A stretch of 64,000 bases of DNA, from positions 72,762,696-72,826,695 of the forward strand of contig JALGQZ010000003.1 of assembly GCA_023105745.1 (NCBI GenBank). The letters are read 5' to 3'. This DNA is from Austropuccinia psidii. Lineage: Eukaryota; Basidiomycota; Pucciniomycetes; Pucciniales; Sphaerophragmiaceae. Of this stretch, positions 31,507-44,369 are shown in pieces. The notes beneath the pieces were generated by a model that was given only the letters and a program-made list of their open reading frames with translations, was not told the origin of the DNA and searched no databases. Made by a program: the position numbers and the translations under genes. Positions within the stretch are counted from its first letter, which is position 1; every line of letters begins with the position of its first letter.

Positions 31507-33490
31507 TGTGAGCCTTTGAGATATGACCACATACCCAATAAGGTCACAAAAAAGACTTAGAATAATTATACATTAAAAATAATTACTTAAATATACAAAA
31601 AATACCATAAATTGGTACAAAAATTGGTTTAACTTAAAAACCAATGAGTCAACATGTAAAATAAATTATACCATTGGATTCCCCATGGTAAAATACACAT
31701 ATATCATTCTTATGGCATATCTGTAAAGTCAATATTTAATGAATTATAAGGTATAATACCTTATAAAAACCATAAACCCTTATTTATCTCAAGAACTAAT
31801 GAAACAACATGTAAAATAAATTGTACCAGTGGATTCTTCACGAAATTCCACACATAAAACAATTAATAAGCTGATTTCCAAAGCTAATACTTAAGGAATT
31901 AACCTGAATATATGCACTTTTTTGGTCAACGCATATATTCAAGGATCATAGCTAATATCTCCTAAACTATACATGATAGAATGATGAACCAAAGAAAAAG
32001 TTACCACATAATTACTGTAAGAACACAGATATGAACTTTATTTTCCAAATTATAAACAAGGTTAAAACCTATGATGAAATATTGATAAAAATCAACAGAG
32101 CTGTTGACCACTTTGTTGTGAAAGTATTCCAAACTTAAAAAAAAGTATACAGTTGAATTCTACTAGTTCATTCGTGAAGAATGATGTAATTTTTATTATT
32201 AAATTCAGGGTATAACCCCCTGAAATCAAGGCTTGAAGTTTAAAATATTGAATTTCGACATAAAAGATGAGTTACAAGAAAAATCATCAAAATTAGAGTT
32301 TTGATGATGGAATGAAAAGCTCTTGACAGCATAATAAGGTTATGCCAGGCTATCAGTCTTCACTCTCTGAATTGCTGTAGCGTGTAAATCTTAAAAGTTA
32401 TTGAGGATCAAAGTTTGAGCTTAATTTGAGCAGTTATGATCACTCACAGTAACCTTAATTTAAGTTTAACAGCCTTAAGAGTGAGAAAATTGGTGAATAC
32501 TATTAGCTTATGATTAAAACTAATAAAATCCACGAAATTTGGGGTTCTGCCAAGCCTCTGATGTCATCAAACTTAGAGTTATAGTGATAACTCTAAATAA
32601 TGGTGTAATAATGATGTAATATGGTTTGATCATGATGTAATCATCATCAAACCTTAAAATATTGATCAATTCCAGTGGATATGATCAGTACACGTCTACT
32701 AGAAGCCTGTTGGACTCTAGGACGGAGGTATTTACTATAAATAGAGCTCTTTTTACTCTATTTTCCCCTCAGACGCATCAAAAACATTAAATCAATTAAA
32801 TCAAAGGTAATTTCTTTATTCTTTATACATAAAACTATTATATTATTAAAGACCAAAGACCACCTTATTATAATCATCTATTTTGACGTGATTAAATCAT
32901 TTATTTAATTGTTTTTGTTAAAAATCTCTCTAAAACTCATTTCCACGTAAAAATACAGAATAATTTGTAATTTTCTTTATTTTTATTGTAAATACAATTT
33001 GAAAAGGTTGTATTTATATTTTTTGGCGTAAAATATTTCAAAATTATTATATTAAGTGTCAAAAGTAGGTTATTTTCTCTTATTATAATAATTTCTCTAT
33101 TATTACTCTCTTAATAATTCTCTAATTAATATAAATAGTATTTATATTAATTCATAACTTTAATATTAGTAATATTATTGTTATTAATTGTTTTTTATTA
33201 ATAAAAAGCAATTTTTTACGCCTTTATTATTTGTTGGTAACAATAATAAAGAGATTTTTAAATATATTAATTATTTTATATTAATATATTTATTTATTAT
33301 ATTATATTTTCATAATATAAATTATATTATTATATTTATTTAATAATATAATTATTTTACGCCTTAATAATAATAATTATTTATTATTATTATATTTTTA
33401 ATCTTATTTATTCAATTCATAAGGACATTCAGAGTACAATAAGTAATAAATTAGTAATTTTTACTTATTGTTTCATAGTCAAACCTTACA
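31507..33490 (+). mobile_element. Solo LTR, family S, copy 1
   Basis: 1984-bp AT-rich block bounded by TGTGAGCC and CCTTACA (TG..CA) with perfect 5-bp duplication ATTTA (31502-31506, 33491-33495). No internal coding region. TATAAATA at 32736 lies about 1.2 kb from the start, and similarly placed TATA-like boxes in the other three copies set the orientation. Reading it as a solo LTR of an unidentified retrotransposon is inference from ends, duplication and promoter-like box. Confidence 0.82.
32736..32743 (+). promoter_or_regulatory. TATA-like box in solo LTR copy 1
   Basis: TATAAATA followed by GAGCTC. Comparable boxes on the minus strand: ACATAAAAGG near 47177-47186, TCTATAAAAG at 54031-54040, CTTAAAAGAGG near 56115-56125. 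All lie 1.2-1.3 kb from the TG end. Confidence 0.6.
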
Positions 33491-33850
33491 ATTTAGGCCA
33501 GGACCCCCCTAATGAAAAGGGTTGGTCCAAGCCAAATGATGATGGCTAGGGGACCCAGAACCCCCTAGAAGACAGAGAGAGACCCCCAGGCCCAAAAACA
33601 AAGATAGAGGCCTGGGGGTTGAGGGTAAGGAAATTGGCCAGGGAGGTCAATGATGGCAGGATATGGCCTGAGGCCATAATTGGCCAGGGAAGTATGATAT
33701 GGCAAAAAGACCATAGAGCACCAGAGGGGGCCAAATTGGCCATAAAGATATGGTGTGGCCAATTGGTCCCAGGTTGGAATTGCCGCAACACCAATGGAGG
33801 AGAGTCTTTCTTCGTGGTTGTGACGCAGATACTGCTTCCTGCCATTTGAA
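33491..33850 (+). other. Gypsy 3'-UTR-like fragment, right piece
   Basis: Continues 31119-31506 after the solo LTR. Rich in GGCC and GGGG words like the chromovirus 3' UTRs; no gene. ORFs on either strand here look like chance products of GC-rich DNA. Confidence 0.45.
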
Positions 33851-34866
33851 GCTAAGGCCTTTTGAGTCCAGAATGGTGTCCAATGCACAAAGAGCTTTAT
33901 TCAGCACACATCTTTGACTTCCCTGTTGGAGCCCACATGACATTGGCTCAATCTAAACCAACTAAAGCCAATGTTCTTCCATGGGGCCCAATGAGGGTGC
34001 CACATAAATGCTGAAGCATATATATATACCCTGAGAATAAGCTAGTCACTCATGCTTTCCTGAAAGTTCCCTTTTATGATTCTTTCCTTTTTCATGAATG
34101 GCATGCTTGCACCAGAAAATGAAATGAAACCATGTGATTACTGACTGTTGTGTGAATTATTAATTTCAACTAAATTTGATTTCGGTTGATGAATGTTTTT
34201 TAATTGTGGCTAAAAATGAAAGATTACATATGACTTTTGCAAATTGGTGATCTCAAGTACCTGAACCTGAAAAATGCAGTGTATACTGCATTATTCAATT
34301 TGATATATTCATATTGTGATTCAATGAGGTTCAAATCCAACCATGTGGAATATTGCAACCATGTGCAAATGCAATATGCACTCAGCGGTGGATCCCTAAT
34401 CATCTTAGTCCTCTATAAAATGACCAGTGCCATTTGGCCTATTATTAGCTGGGGGGAAGTGATAAAACACACTTCCCGCAATTCCCCCGCATGTGCTAAT
34501 CGCGGGCACAACTTCCTGACTCAGTTTGCGTCTTGTTGGAGTATTTTCAATGGTGTATGGAGGCATGCCTCCGTACAAAGATAGTTATTATTGGTATTCA
34601 TACTTAGGCATCCGGGCAGTGGGAGGATAGATAGTCACAACTATTAAATTCATAAATCACTTTGCAAAATTCAATTACAATCTATCTGATACAAAGCTAA
34701 TCTAAAACGGGTCAATCCTGGCTGTAATTTTAGCTGACCTGGGTACAGTCAATGTGACCTCATCACTTGAACCAAGACTGCACTTCTCCACCCAGGTATC
34801 ACCAAAGTCTAATACCAAGCATCATGCAAATTCAAATCTAAGAGGTACAGTGGGGTTAAAAGACTC
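33851..34866. other. No supportable gene
   Basis: A 115-codon plus ORF (34237-34584) has no recognisable motif. A 25-bp near-perfect palindrome at 34553-34577 recurs at 58951 and 60848. TGTTGGAG at 33924 resembles a Copia LTR start but no matching end or duplication was found. Confidence 0.4.
34553..34577. repeat. 25-bp palindrome, copy 1
   Basis: Centred on GGAGGCATGCCTCC, flanked by GTGTAT and GTACA. Two more copies flank the mariner insertion. Confidence 0.6.
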
Positions 34867-36805
34867 TTATGAGAAGAAACTCTTATTCAGTAAATTACAT
34901 ATATATTTATTAGTTCGTAGCCACACCGACTCTACTAGATCTTTACCCACTGAAAGTCTTTTGGAAATGTCAATGAGTGATAAAGCCCCTTTCACCAATC
35001 TTGTTCTCCAGTCATCTGAGAATACCATCAAACCACAAACCCCTGCCGCACAGGATGCCACCAATATACCATAGAAAATTCGATTTTTTACAAGATTCTT
35101 GTGACACATCAAAAGATCTTTATTTGCCTCATTTGTTTAGAGCTTTTGAGTTTGCCTTCTATGCCATTGACTTCGACCTTTGTATGTGCACCTACCATGT
35201 TGCATGCAATCATAAAGTGGATAACTGTATCCATTAGATCCTCCAGGTTCCTGTGCAGCTTTTTCAATATCTCATTGTCAGCCCCGCCACCTTCAATGCT
35301 AAGTTGTGTTGCATTTTGCTTTGATTTACTCAAGAAAGAGGCAAGGTATTCAGCTTCTCCCCATTTGAGTCAAAGAGGATTGGTTTAATTTGATGTTGGT
35401 GCCACATATTGTTTGGATGCAATCACATTGTATGAGATTAAACTAATGGATTCAAAAATAACATTTTCCCAAAAATGTTTGATTGGATTGGCAGGGTAAA
35501 GAAGGCTCTGAACCATTCTGAAGAAGGAGTGTTCAGATTTTGGAAGATTATCTGGAGGTTTTTCTTATTCCTTCATCAATTTGAGATTCCAAATGTTATT
35601 ATTAGAAACTTCTTCTGTTTCTGGTGGCTTAAAAAAATCTAACCCTATATATTGCAATTTATATCACAAGTAATTAGTCAATAATCATGTATCATGCACA
35701 AAGATAAAACTCACTTTCAATCTCAAGCTCCTCAAGCCAGGCTGACATTTTAAGCTCTTGGCTACTGATCACATTAATACAAACAGGAAGGAATGTATCA
35801 GCATCATTTGTTGGTAAATTGTCCCATCTACTTTTGTAAATACTATTGATATTATCATGCCCCCTTTTCCATGATTGTTGAGTAATATTGGAATAATAAT
35901 TCAAAAGTTCTCCAAACTCTTCAATGCAGGATAAAAATATTCCTTAAAAATCAGTGGAGGATGACACTTCAGGCTCAGGGTCAGTCATTATATCAGTCAT
36001 ATCTTGTCCCATTGTATCATGTTTAATTGTCTCCCTTTCTTGAAAAGCTTCAATATTTTGAGGAGAGGTGGGAGTGGTTTCTTCATGGATTGTTTCATTG
36101 AGTATGGGGGGCTTTCAGTATGCAGAGGTTCATTATCAATATGGTCCACTTCAACATTGATCATGTCATCACCTTGATCCCAGGAATCTTTTGCAGCTTC
36201 AAAGTTACGGTGTTTTTTGTTGGTTTTTTTGGTGGCATTTATATTTGGTCTTTTTCCTAATGCTTTTCCTGGAACTCCAATTACCACTCGAGATCCTTCA
36301 GGTAGATATCTTCCCACCTCCCACCTGCCTATATATTGTAAGCAGCCATTTTTAATGTCTTTGTATTGAATTAGTAATGGACTTATGGTTCAAATCCATT
36401 TTGAGGAGGCTCATTGCTTCAGCAATCTTTTGACGCACATAATCAGGAATTTTACTATCATTTTTAATTTTTTTCAAGCCTTGAAATTTCTTGAGCAATG
36501 TTTGAGACAAAATTTTCCTTGGATATAATTTCAACCTCCCCACTGAAAATTACGTCATCTTGCCCTGCATCTTCTGTTGGTGCACAAGGTTCAACAGTCT
36601 TTTCCTTCTCATAGCTTTTAAAATTCAGTTTCTGAGAGCTTGGAGGCTGAGCTGAAATAAAGTCCATGACAAAAGTATCATGTTTGGATAGACTACAAAT
36701 ATTCAAGATAAATATATGCTCACATTCTGGAAGAACTGGTGGATCTGGATGACTTTCATGTGCCAGGCTATCTACTTCGATGCCTAATTCATGACTGATA
36801 GCCAT
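34867..36805 (-). pseudogene. Unrecognised broken minus-strand gene
   Basis: Six neighbouring minus-strand ORFs of 60-113 codons look protein-like, but I recognise no domain. From 5' to 3' they include an acidic segment with HESHPDPPVLPECEHIFIL, a basic segment with PGKALGKRPNINATKKTNKK, a segment with SYSNITQQSWKRG-like polar composition, and a C-terminal part with SDDWRTRLVKGALSLIDISK. They could be exons of one gene or remains of a transposon protein; boundaries between them are unassigned. The lysine-rich segment suggests nucleic-acid binding, which is only a guess. Confidence 0.35.
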
Positions 36806-37169
36806 ATCAGAGATTTTAATTCTACTCTCTGGGGCTGAAGTTCATAGTTCATTGAATTAAGTTAAATTTCCCGGGGTTTGGGGCAGTGGTTGGGGCATAG
36901 CAGAGGTAGTTCATTGAATAAAGAGATGGTGACGAGTTGATGGATAACTTGATTGAAATTCTTTGAATAAAAACATCAAAATTGACAAAAAAAAGGTGGG
37001 AGTTCTGAAAGTTGTGGAAGTAAAATAAGCTTCAAATATTAATTATTGATTCCTTTTTAGGTAATGTCAATATGGGAGAATTTTGGAAATTTTGAAAGAA
37101 CTTAAATATCAATTTAAATCAGTTCAATAGTTGGTGAATTTTCTAGAAAAAATACATTTCAGAACCACA
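36806..37169. other. No gene seen
   Basis: AT-rich intergenic DNA without motif or repeat that I could assign. Confidence 0.4.
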
Positions 37170-38496
37170 AGCTGACCAAAATAAACCTGCCCATTGACAG
37201 CCTTGGAACCTTCTATCAATATCTATTGAGCTTGTTGTATTTAATTTGCAAAATATGATTTGTTGGGAAATTCAAGGAGGTGATGTGTTACAACTTATTT
37301 CAAATCATTCAAATGAAATCACATCCCTGTGAGAAATTGAATAAAGTTGACTAGTGAGAAACCTACTAAAGTCAACTTTTTAACTATTCAACGCTCATGA
37401 GGTAAGGACTAAGCAAAGTGTTCCACTTGAATGTTATGAAATAAAATGGTTTTGTTGCCAAAACAGAAGAAAAAAATTGTGTATTAAATAGTCCACTTAT
37501 TAAGTTTTAATTTGTGAGCCTCATGATTTAAACCCTAACCACAACATTGTGAATATACCTACCAATTTCCCCCCAGAACCTGTTGGCAGAGAAGGCCACT
37601 CAGCATATTTCTGTGATTGCATTCATCATGTATGCCAACAAGCCACCGTACCCTATGGATCTAATACCTGAGCATAAGGATGGTAAGCAGTGGAGAAGAT
37701 AAGGCGGGGGTGGAGATAAGTAGTGGTTAGGGCAGAGATGGGTGGCAGCATCATAGTCTCATCTTGAGGGTGCTGCAGGAGTGTAAGGATCATAAGGGGT
37801 GTTGAGGATTAGGCCAGTTTGAGGCCGACATTGGAGGCATGTTGGGAGGGAACTACCTGAGCATAAGGATGGTAAGTGGTGGGGGTGCGGAAGCATAAGG
37901 AGTGGTGAGGGTGGAGATGGGGGGCAGTGTGGAAGTCACATCTTAAGGGCGGTGTGGGATGAAATAAGGCAGTATCTTGAGGGGGAAATTATTGGTAAGT
38001 CTGTTTTGAATTTCAGAATTGTCCAATAACCATGGGTGCTAAGGTGTATTAGCTGCCCCTCTAAATAATACTGAATAGTCAGCCTACAGAGAATTACAAA
38101 ATAAAATAAGATTTGTGGCTTTAACAGATAGAGAAGACTTATCAGCAGTCTCTAAATCAGACCTATCAGTAACACTACAGTAAAACTCTGATTTAAAACT
38201 AAAATTTCTGATAAAATAAACACTAAGATTTTTCATTTTTTTTTAATAAAAGTGATGATAATATATATATATATATTGTTTTTTGGTTTTCTCTTATTTT
38301 AATAAAAGTAATAAGTTTGTTTGTTTTTTCAATAAGAATGATAAGAATATATATTTTTTTATGGTTTTATGTTGATTATAATGATTTTTTTATATGAATA
38401 CTAATAAGAAGACTACTGGATTTGATTCTTTTAAAATTTTTTAATACTGAGTTTATATCACTACTACTTTTTTGTTAATAACACTAAGTTATTGAG

Positions 38497-38640
38497 CAAG
38501 GATACTAAGCTTTAACTATGGTTATACTACTATTTCTTTAACAATTATAAGCTAATGAGCTTTTTACTATGGTTTTACTACTATTCTTCACTAATACTAA
38601 GCTACTGAGCTTTTCACTACTAAAACACTACTAATATTCT
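38497..38640. repeat. Short imperfect tandem repeat
   Basis: About 66-bp units with AGCTAATGAGCTTTTTACTA and ACTATGGTTNTACTACTATT words, about two copies. Confidence 0.5.
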
Positions 38641-38847
38641 AGATATCCTGCTAGTTCAGGGAATGGTGGTGATCCTGGATAGTAGGAACTTGTTCCATTA
38701 TTTTGGGAAAAATGAGGGAGAGAGTACCTCTATTTATGGCTTTTGGGCCTCCATAGAGCTTCTCAAAACAGGGCACTTAGAAAAAAATTATAGTTGAGAG
38801 GTTTTAGCTGGTTAGATTTGTAGTTTTGGTGTAGCAATGTGTTTTCT

Positions 38848-39165
38848 GAGAGAATTATGCTCATGGTACTTTTTCTTATCAAAATCATGTGATGTCTTTG
38901 AGATAATTTGGCTGGTTACATTTTCTTTTTTGCCAATAAAGTGGAGAAAATCCAGCTCCTGACAATTGAGCTTTCTTCTAGTCATATGATATATATGAGA
39001 AAATTATGCTGGTGTTTCTGTTTCTTATCAAGATCATGTGCAGTTTTTGAGATAATTTGACTGGTGAGAGTTTTTTTATGCCAAGAAAGTGGATAAAATA
39101 CAGCTTCTTACAATTGAAATTTCTTCTAGTTATAGGATATCTTTGAGATAATTTAGCTGGTGAGG
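38848..39165. repeat. Tandem duplication of about 149 bp
   Basis: GAGAATTATGCT at 38848 recurs as GAGAAAATTATGCT at 38997. Shared inner words are TTTGAGATAATTTGNCTGGT and CAATTGANNTTTCTTCTAGT, with a third partial unit near 39140. Confidence 0.65.
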
Positions 39166-39369
39166 TTTTCCTTTGAAGTGGGGAAAGTGGGGAAAAGAAA
39201 GGTTTTCCTATTTAGTGCACTGCCATTATATTTGAAAAAGGTAGGGAAATTGGTATTTTCAATTTTAATTGAATTTCTGCTGGTTGAAACTCCAATCTTC
39301 TTGATTATGCCCTCGGACTTCTTTACAGTTTGATTTACCTAGTTCCAGAGTTCTGAAATTTGATTTCCA

Positions 39370-39625
39370 CCTCCAGAGTTATTCCCTAATTCCCATTTCC
39401 ATTTGCAGAGCTATTCCCGCAATTTTTATTTCCATTTGCAGAGCCATTCCCACAATTTTTATTTCCATTTGCGGAGCCATTCCTGCAATATTTTTTCCAT
39501 TTGCGGAGCCATTCCTGCAATGTTTTTCCATTTGTGGAGCTATTCCCGCAATTTTATTTCCATTTGCAGAGCCATTTCCGCAATTTTTTATTTCCATTTG
39601 TGGAGCCATTCCCGCAATTTTTTTT
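39370..39625. repeat. Minisatellite of 31-34 bp
   Basis: Seven units starting CCATTTG at 39399, 39432, 39465, 39497, 39528, 39560 and 39594, each with GGAGCCATTCCNGCAATTTT-like content. Open frames through it encode only a reiterated NGNKIAGMAPQ-type peptide and are not taken as genes. Confidence 0.8.
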
Positions 39626-40080
39626 AATTTTTTTGTAAGCTTGAGACTGGTATAATTGGTATGCAATACCACAGAAGTGTGGGTGCATAAGCATGCTAAG
39701 GGTCATAGAGGATTAGGCAGGGATGCAGAAGCCAATTCAAGTGTGAGAGTAGGAATGGTAAAGGGGTGAGATAATCAGGCAGTGGGGAAGAAGTCTTCTC
39801 ATTCACAAATTTGAGCATGCCAAACTGCTGCCTTGCACCATGAGGTGTAATTACCCAAACATTGCAAATAGTGTTGAAATGGGTTTGGGCTTTGAGTGAC
39901 ATTCTCATGTGACACATGTGACAATTGATGTTGTCTTGACGCAGACATGATGTGACCCACTAAATCCAGTGACCATAATGTGATACTAATGAAACTGAAG
40001 CAAGATTTTATACTGACCACAGTGCAATGTGAAGTCAATTTCCAGCGATTGACACAACATTTGACCTGGTGTATATATGT

Positions 40081-42480
40081 GTGCAAAAAATTCTCAAGTT
40101 CTGGAGGCCTTATTTTCAATAAAAGGGCCCCAGTTTCAGTATCATTTATATGTAGATTCACATGAATGAGTTATTCAAACTGTAATATTTATGTAAAAAT
40201 ATATAAGAAAGAACTTGAATCTTGAGTTTTTTGTTCATAAAAGGCTCTAAAGTAGGAACACAATTCAAATACATGGTGAATGGAGATTAATTATTTTATC
40301 ATTTATTGTTGGGTTATTGAGCTTTGACAGTTGTTACAAAACACTGATATTAAGCCAATTGAATTTAGCTTTTTTGACTCACATTTTTGGCTTGAATTTA
40401 TTCCGAAAATTCTTTTTCTAAATTAAATTTCTGTCCAATTTTCTACAGGAATACAATCTATATCCCATGTCAAATTCCAAATGGGACACTGATATAAGGT
40501 GTAGCCGTTTTTCTCATGGTGAGAAATTGTCAAGATCAATCATGAAAACCAGACAAATTTATAATTAAAATGAGACAAGACCAATATAGAATATAGGTTT
40601 TGATTAACATAACAATTTAAAATAAATAACTAAATGGAATATTAGACATTCAAATGGCCATGAATATTTTTAAATATTTTTTAATTTTTCACCTTTTCTT
40701 TGTCAAAGTATCAATTAATTTTCTGTTACCACAAAACATTCTGACACTTGTCTTCCTCTTTGGTATAAAGGAGTTCAATTTTTCCAGGGTGTGTGAAATG
40801 GAAGTGTAAGACTCTAACTAGAAGGAAAAATTTGTCTCCAGGACAGATACAGTTGGAAATTCCCCCACTCCTAAGAGCTATAGTAAGTTACAAAAACATT
40901 AAATTGATTCTCATAATATATTGCAAGCTTCAAGTATGAATAATAATTCCCCAAAGGTCATGTTGAATATTTAATCTGTAGCTTGATAAATAAATTGGAT
41001 TCTTCACAAAAGAAATTATTGAAAAAAACCTAGAAATTGACATGGCTCAAGTTTTTGTTCATGTATGTTTTTTCAGAAACTCTTATTTTTCACATATTTT
41101 ATTAGAATCTTTAATTCTTTATTTTGATTAAATTTTAATATTTTTAAAAGCTATTGACCCAAAATGTTTTAGTTATGATTTGGCTCTCAGTTCATCAATG
41201 TATTTTGAAAATCTAATGGAAATGTTTTGAGACATTTTCTTAGAATATTTTAAATATCATTTGAAATTAAACCCTAATTTATTTAAATATATCTATTTCA
41301 AATTTCCTTTCTTCATATAAGCTATAGTAATATTCTACAATTCCTTTTTTTACTTCATATATCATTCATGATAAATTTGAAACTTTCTTTGAGCTTTGTT
41401 TTACATATTAGCTTTCTTGCCAATTCATAATATTCATAAATAAATTCAGCATATGATGATATTTGATTTACTTAAAATCACAAAGAATAATATTTTCAAC
41501 TTCATTGGTTTTTTATTTATAGAAACATGAAAAATTTGAGTTAAATTGTTTTGTCACAATCCATTCCAGATTTGTTCTGATATATTATGAATTGTTTATA
41601 TTTTTGAACCACTTCAAGAGGTTTCTCAATTTTTTACTGAAGTATTTTTTTCTGAATCTTGTGAGGCTCAACTCAGTATTTTGAAAGGAAAACATATAAT
41701 AATAAAATTCATTTAACAAGAATTTTTGTAAACTATAGATTAATTAATTAATTTCTTGAAGAGATCTTGATCCTTTTTAATTCAAAAGACCAGTTTGACC
41801 AGTTTGTAAACAATGAAATTTGAATCCTAAAACATTCATATAAATTCCCTCCATTAATTTTTAAAAATTATTAAGTTTCAAATAAGCATAGCCAATTTCT
41901 CCTTAGATGGATCATTCATCAGAATAAAATTTGAACTTACCTATATTAGGGATTTCAGAAACAAAAATAAACATCTCAATTATTCAAAAACACTTTATTA
42001 TCCTCAAGTATATTTCACTCATTACCAGAACTTTTATTTCCTTAGTTAAAATTTTTCAATTATCTAAAATTAATTTTTCTCAACAAGCGAATATTTTCCA
42101 ATTTAAGTCTGTAAATTGAATCAGAGTTTCAATAGAATGGGTGTATATAATATCTACATTTTTTCATTGAAGCGATTTCCAAGACATGAATGATTTGAAG
42201 TAAGCTTCATTCTCAATTAATTTGACAAAAAACATTGTGTTTTTGTTGATAAACTCTCAATTTTTCCAATTTAAATTTCATCCTAGTGAATTTTTATGGT
42301 TGTTAAATTAATTTCCTACTTTGATTTAAACCTGGCCATAAAAAGGCGTGATTGAGTAGGTAAATCTTTTGAGAAAAGCTTCATATTGGAGCATTTTGGG
42401 CAACCTTGAGAAAGACTTGACTGATTGAGCTTTGCTGGAATAAAATCCTAGTGATAAATTCCTGAGCTGATCCTTCAGAA
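40081..42480. other. AT-rich DNA, no gene seen
   Basis: About 2.4 kb with only short ORFs, homopolymer runs and no transposon motif recognised. The last few hundred bases may include promoter sequence of the LSB5-like gene. Confidence 0.45.
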
Positions 42481-42668
42481 GGAGTGGAATGGCTTGCCTT
42501 GGATTAAATTAAATTTGCCTGGGGCTGGCTTGGCGGGCAGGATCTGCGGCGTCGACCGAGTTTTGGTTGCTGGATTCCATAAAAAGCTTCATCCGTCGAT
42601 TTCGAATCTTTCTATAAATTTTCTAGATACTTTTCAAGATTTCCTTCGACGAAGACCAGACAGCATAA

Positions 42669-44369
42669 ATGAAAGCAAAAGTGATCCTCAGCTCGAGCTC
42701 TAAGCATTCATCAACAGCTATAACCAGCTGGATCCAGCGGGCATCTGATCCACATCAAAATCTCGCCGAAACTGACTTTAACAACTTGATTATCGAATTG
42801 ATTCAAACAATTAATCTACAATCAAAAGCTGGGTAGGATAAAACTTACCAGAGACTGCACTTTCTCAATATAACTAACAGTTGTTTCATGTGTTTTTTGT
42901 GGGAGGTTTAGTATTGAAGAAGCAAGTCGGGCCATCCGTAAAAAACTCAAACATGGTTCAGCCCCAGAGCAAAAAAAGTCTTTATCTGTGTTGGAATCTC
43001 TGGCTTTAAATTCAAGTAGTAGATTTACTTGTGAGTACTCTGAATAATCTTATATCCCCGTCTTGTCATCTGGATCTTAACCTTGAATTCAATCTTAGCC
43101 TCATTAATCGACAATCGACTCGCAGAAACTTTTAAATTATTGGCATTCGATCCAACCACTGACCGGGCCGTAAAACGCAAATTGATGAACGTCCTTTACG
43201 ATTGGCAAAGAAGATATTCAAATGATTCATCAACTGCTACCCTCAGTGACCTTTACAAAACTTGTGGTGGCAAATCAACTTCAGATCAGCCACTAAACTT
43301 ATCCCCAATTTCAAACCCAACAGACAAAACCATTCGCAACGTCTTCACAGGTATTGACAATCCCTCAACTAATCCAACAGATCAAACAATCACCAAAAAA
43401 TCAATTAAAAAAGAAAAAGAGGAAAAACAAAACAAAAAAAAAGCTGCCAAAAAGTCAAAGCAATTGGAACTAACAGCCGTTGAATTGGACAATTATATGA
43501 CCAACTTTTTAAAATCTCAAATTATTGACTCTCTTGCAAATGGCTCCCAACTTTCAAGCAAGTCAGTCTGCAGCGAATTGACTACTTTAAATCAAACTGC
43601 TGACATACTTATTTGATCATCGTAGTTTAGTCAATACTTTACAATTGACTAACCCCCAAACAATAGATATTCAAACCGATACTTACATTCAATCACTTGT
43701 AAACAGACTCAAGCTTGTTCAAAAGGACTTGATTCGGTACATCAGAACTTGTAAGCCTAAGCGACTCCATTTTTCCATAATTTCAGCACGCTAAACTACC
43801 CTTAACTGGTTCCAGTGACTGAAAAAGATTCAGAAAATGAATACCTTGGCACTTTATTGAATACCAATTCCCAAGTTATCACCGCTTTGGAACTATACCA
43901 TTCATTCACTGACCCCATTCAGGGTGAGATGAACTCCAAAAGCCTCAAGAAACAAGTCGAAACGAATTTATTAGAACTACAACCCAGCGAAGAGTCTAAT
44001 CCATTTGAAACAAATGAAGAAAGTCAAGTTCTCGGTAGCAAGATTGAAGGGATAAATCATGATTTACTAGAACTGGATCTTACCTCTCCCATCACCTCAG
44101 ACTCCATTAATTTACCCAGTCCTATTAAACCCAACCACATCGGAAAACTTGATGGAACAATGGATTATGATCCAGGCACTTTGTCTGATTATTCAGAATT
44201 TGAATCCTTAAATGAAGAATCTTCGTTGGATTCCAAGTCTCAACCATGTAACAATAACTCGCATGAAAAAAACTTAATGGAAAGGAAATCTAAGGATGCA
44301 AGTCAAAACTCAGTTCTTGATAATGTTTCAAATCACAATCATTTGGATCCATTTGCCGATCCGTCCTAA
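42669..44369 (+). CDS. LSB5-like VHS/GAT-domain protein (four exons, one apparent frameshift)
   Basis: Exons 42669-42832, 42912-43030, 43099-43750 and 43816-44369 with GT..AG introns of 79, 68 and 65 nt. All junctions keep frame and give about 495 residues. N-terminal VHS domain: AITSWIQRASDP, EEASRAIRKKLKHG, VLESLALN, AETFKLLAFDP, KRKLMNVLYDWQRRYS. A Lys-rich linker follows, then a GAT-like helical region (SLVNTLQL, VNRLKLVQKDLIRYI, SQVITALELY) and an acidic tail with SNPFETNEES, YDPGTLSDYSEF and a terminal DPF. Yeast Lsb5 is known to link actin assembly, ubiquitin and endocytic traffic. One extra T at 43614 makes TGA in exon 3 while the next frame continues the GAT helix: assembly error or recent mutation. 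ATG at 42669 is chosen because the VHS helix starts just after it. Confidence 0.8.

Larger units (their letters stand above)
37170..40080 (-). repeat. Composite repeat R, copy 1 (inverted)
   Basis: The part from 37170 to about 37990 is the reverse complement of 63000-64000 (shared blocks around CCTTGGAACC, AGTTGACTAGTGAGAAACC, CCACAACATTGTGAATAT, CCACTCAGCATATTT). The part from about 39650 to 40080 is the reverse complement of 52045-52450 and 62366-62720 (AGTATAAAATCTTGCTTCA, CACTGGATTTAGTGGG, TTTGGGTAATTACA). Between them (about 37990-39650) lies DNA absent from the other copies, containing further tandem repeats. No transposase or known class was recognised. Confidence 0.75.

Noticed and set aside
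33924..34100. Possible Copia solo LTR starting TGTTGGAG
   Set aside because: No matching CA end with a target duplication could be found; the TTCCC flank recurs only at an unsuitable place.
34237..34584. 115-codon plus ORF as a gene
   Set aside because: No recognisable domain, splice context or homologous repeat; could be chance.
39399..39625. CRISPR-like regular repeats
   Set aside because: Units are contiguous without unique spacers, and the DNA is eukaryotic.
39379..39672. 97-codon ORF with repeated NGNKIAGMAPQ-like peptide
   Set aside because: It is a translation of the 31-34 bp minisatellite and has no other support.
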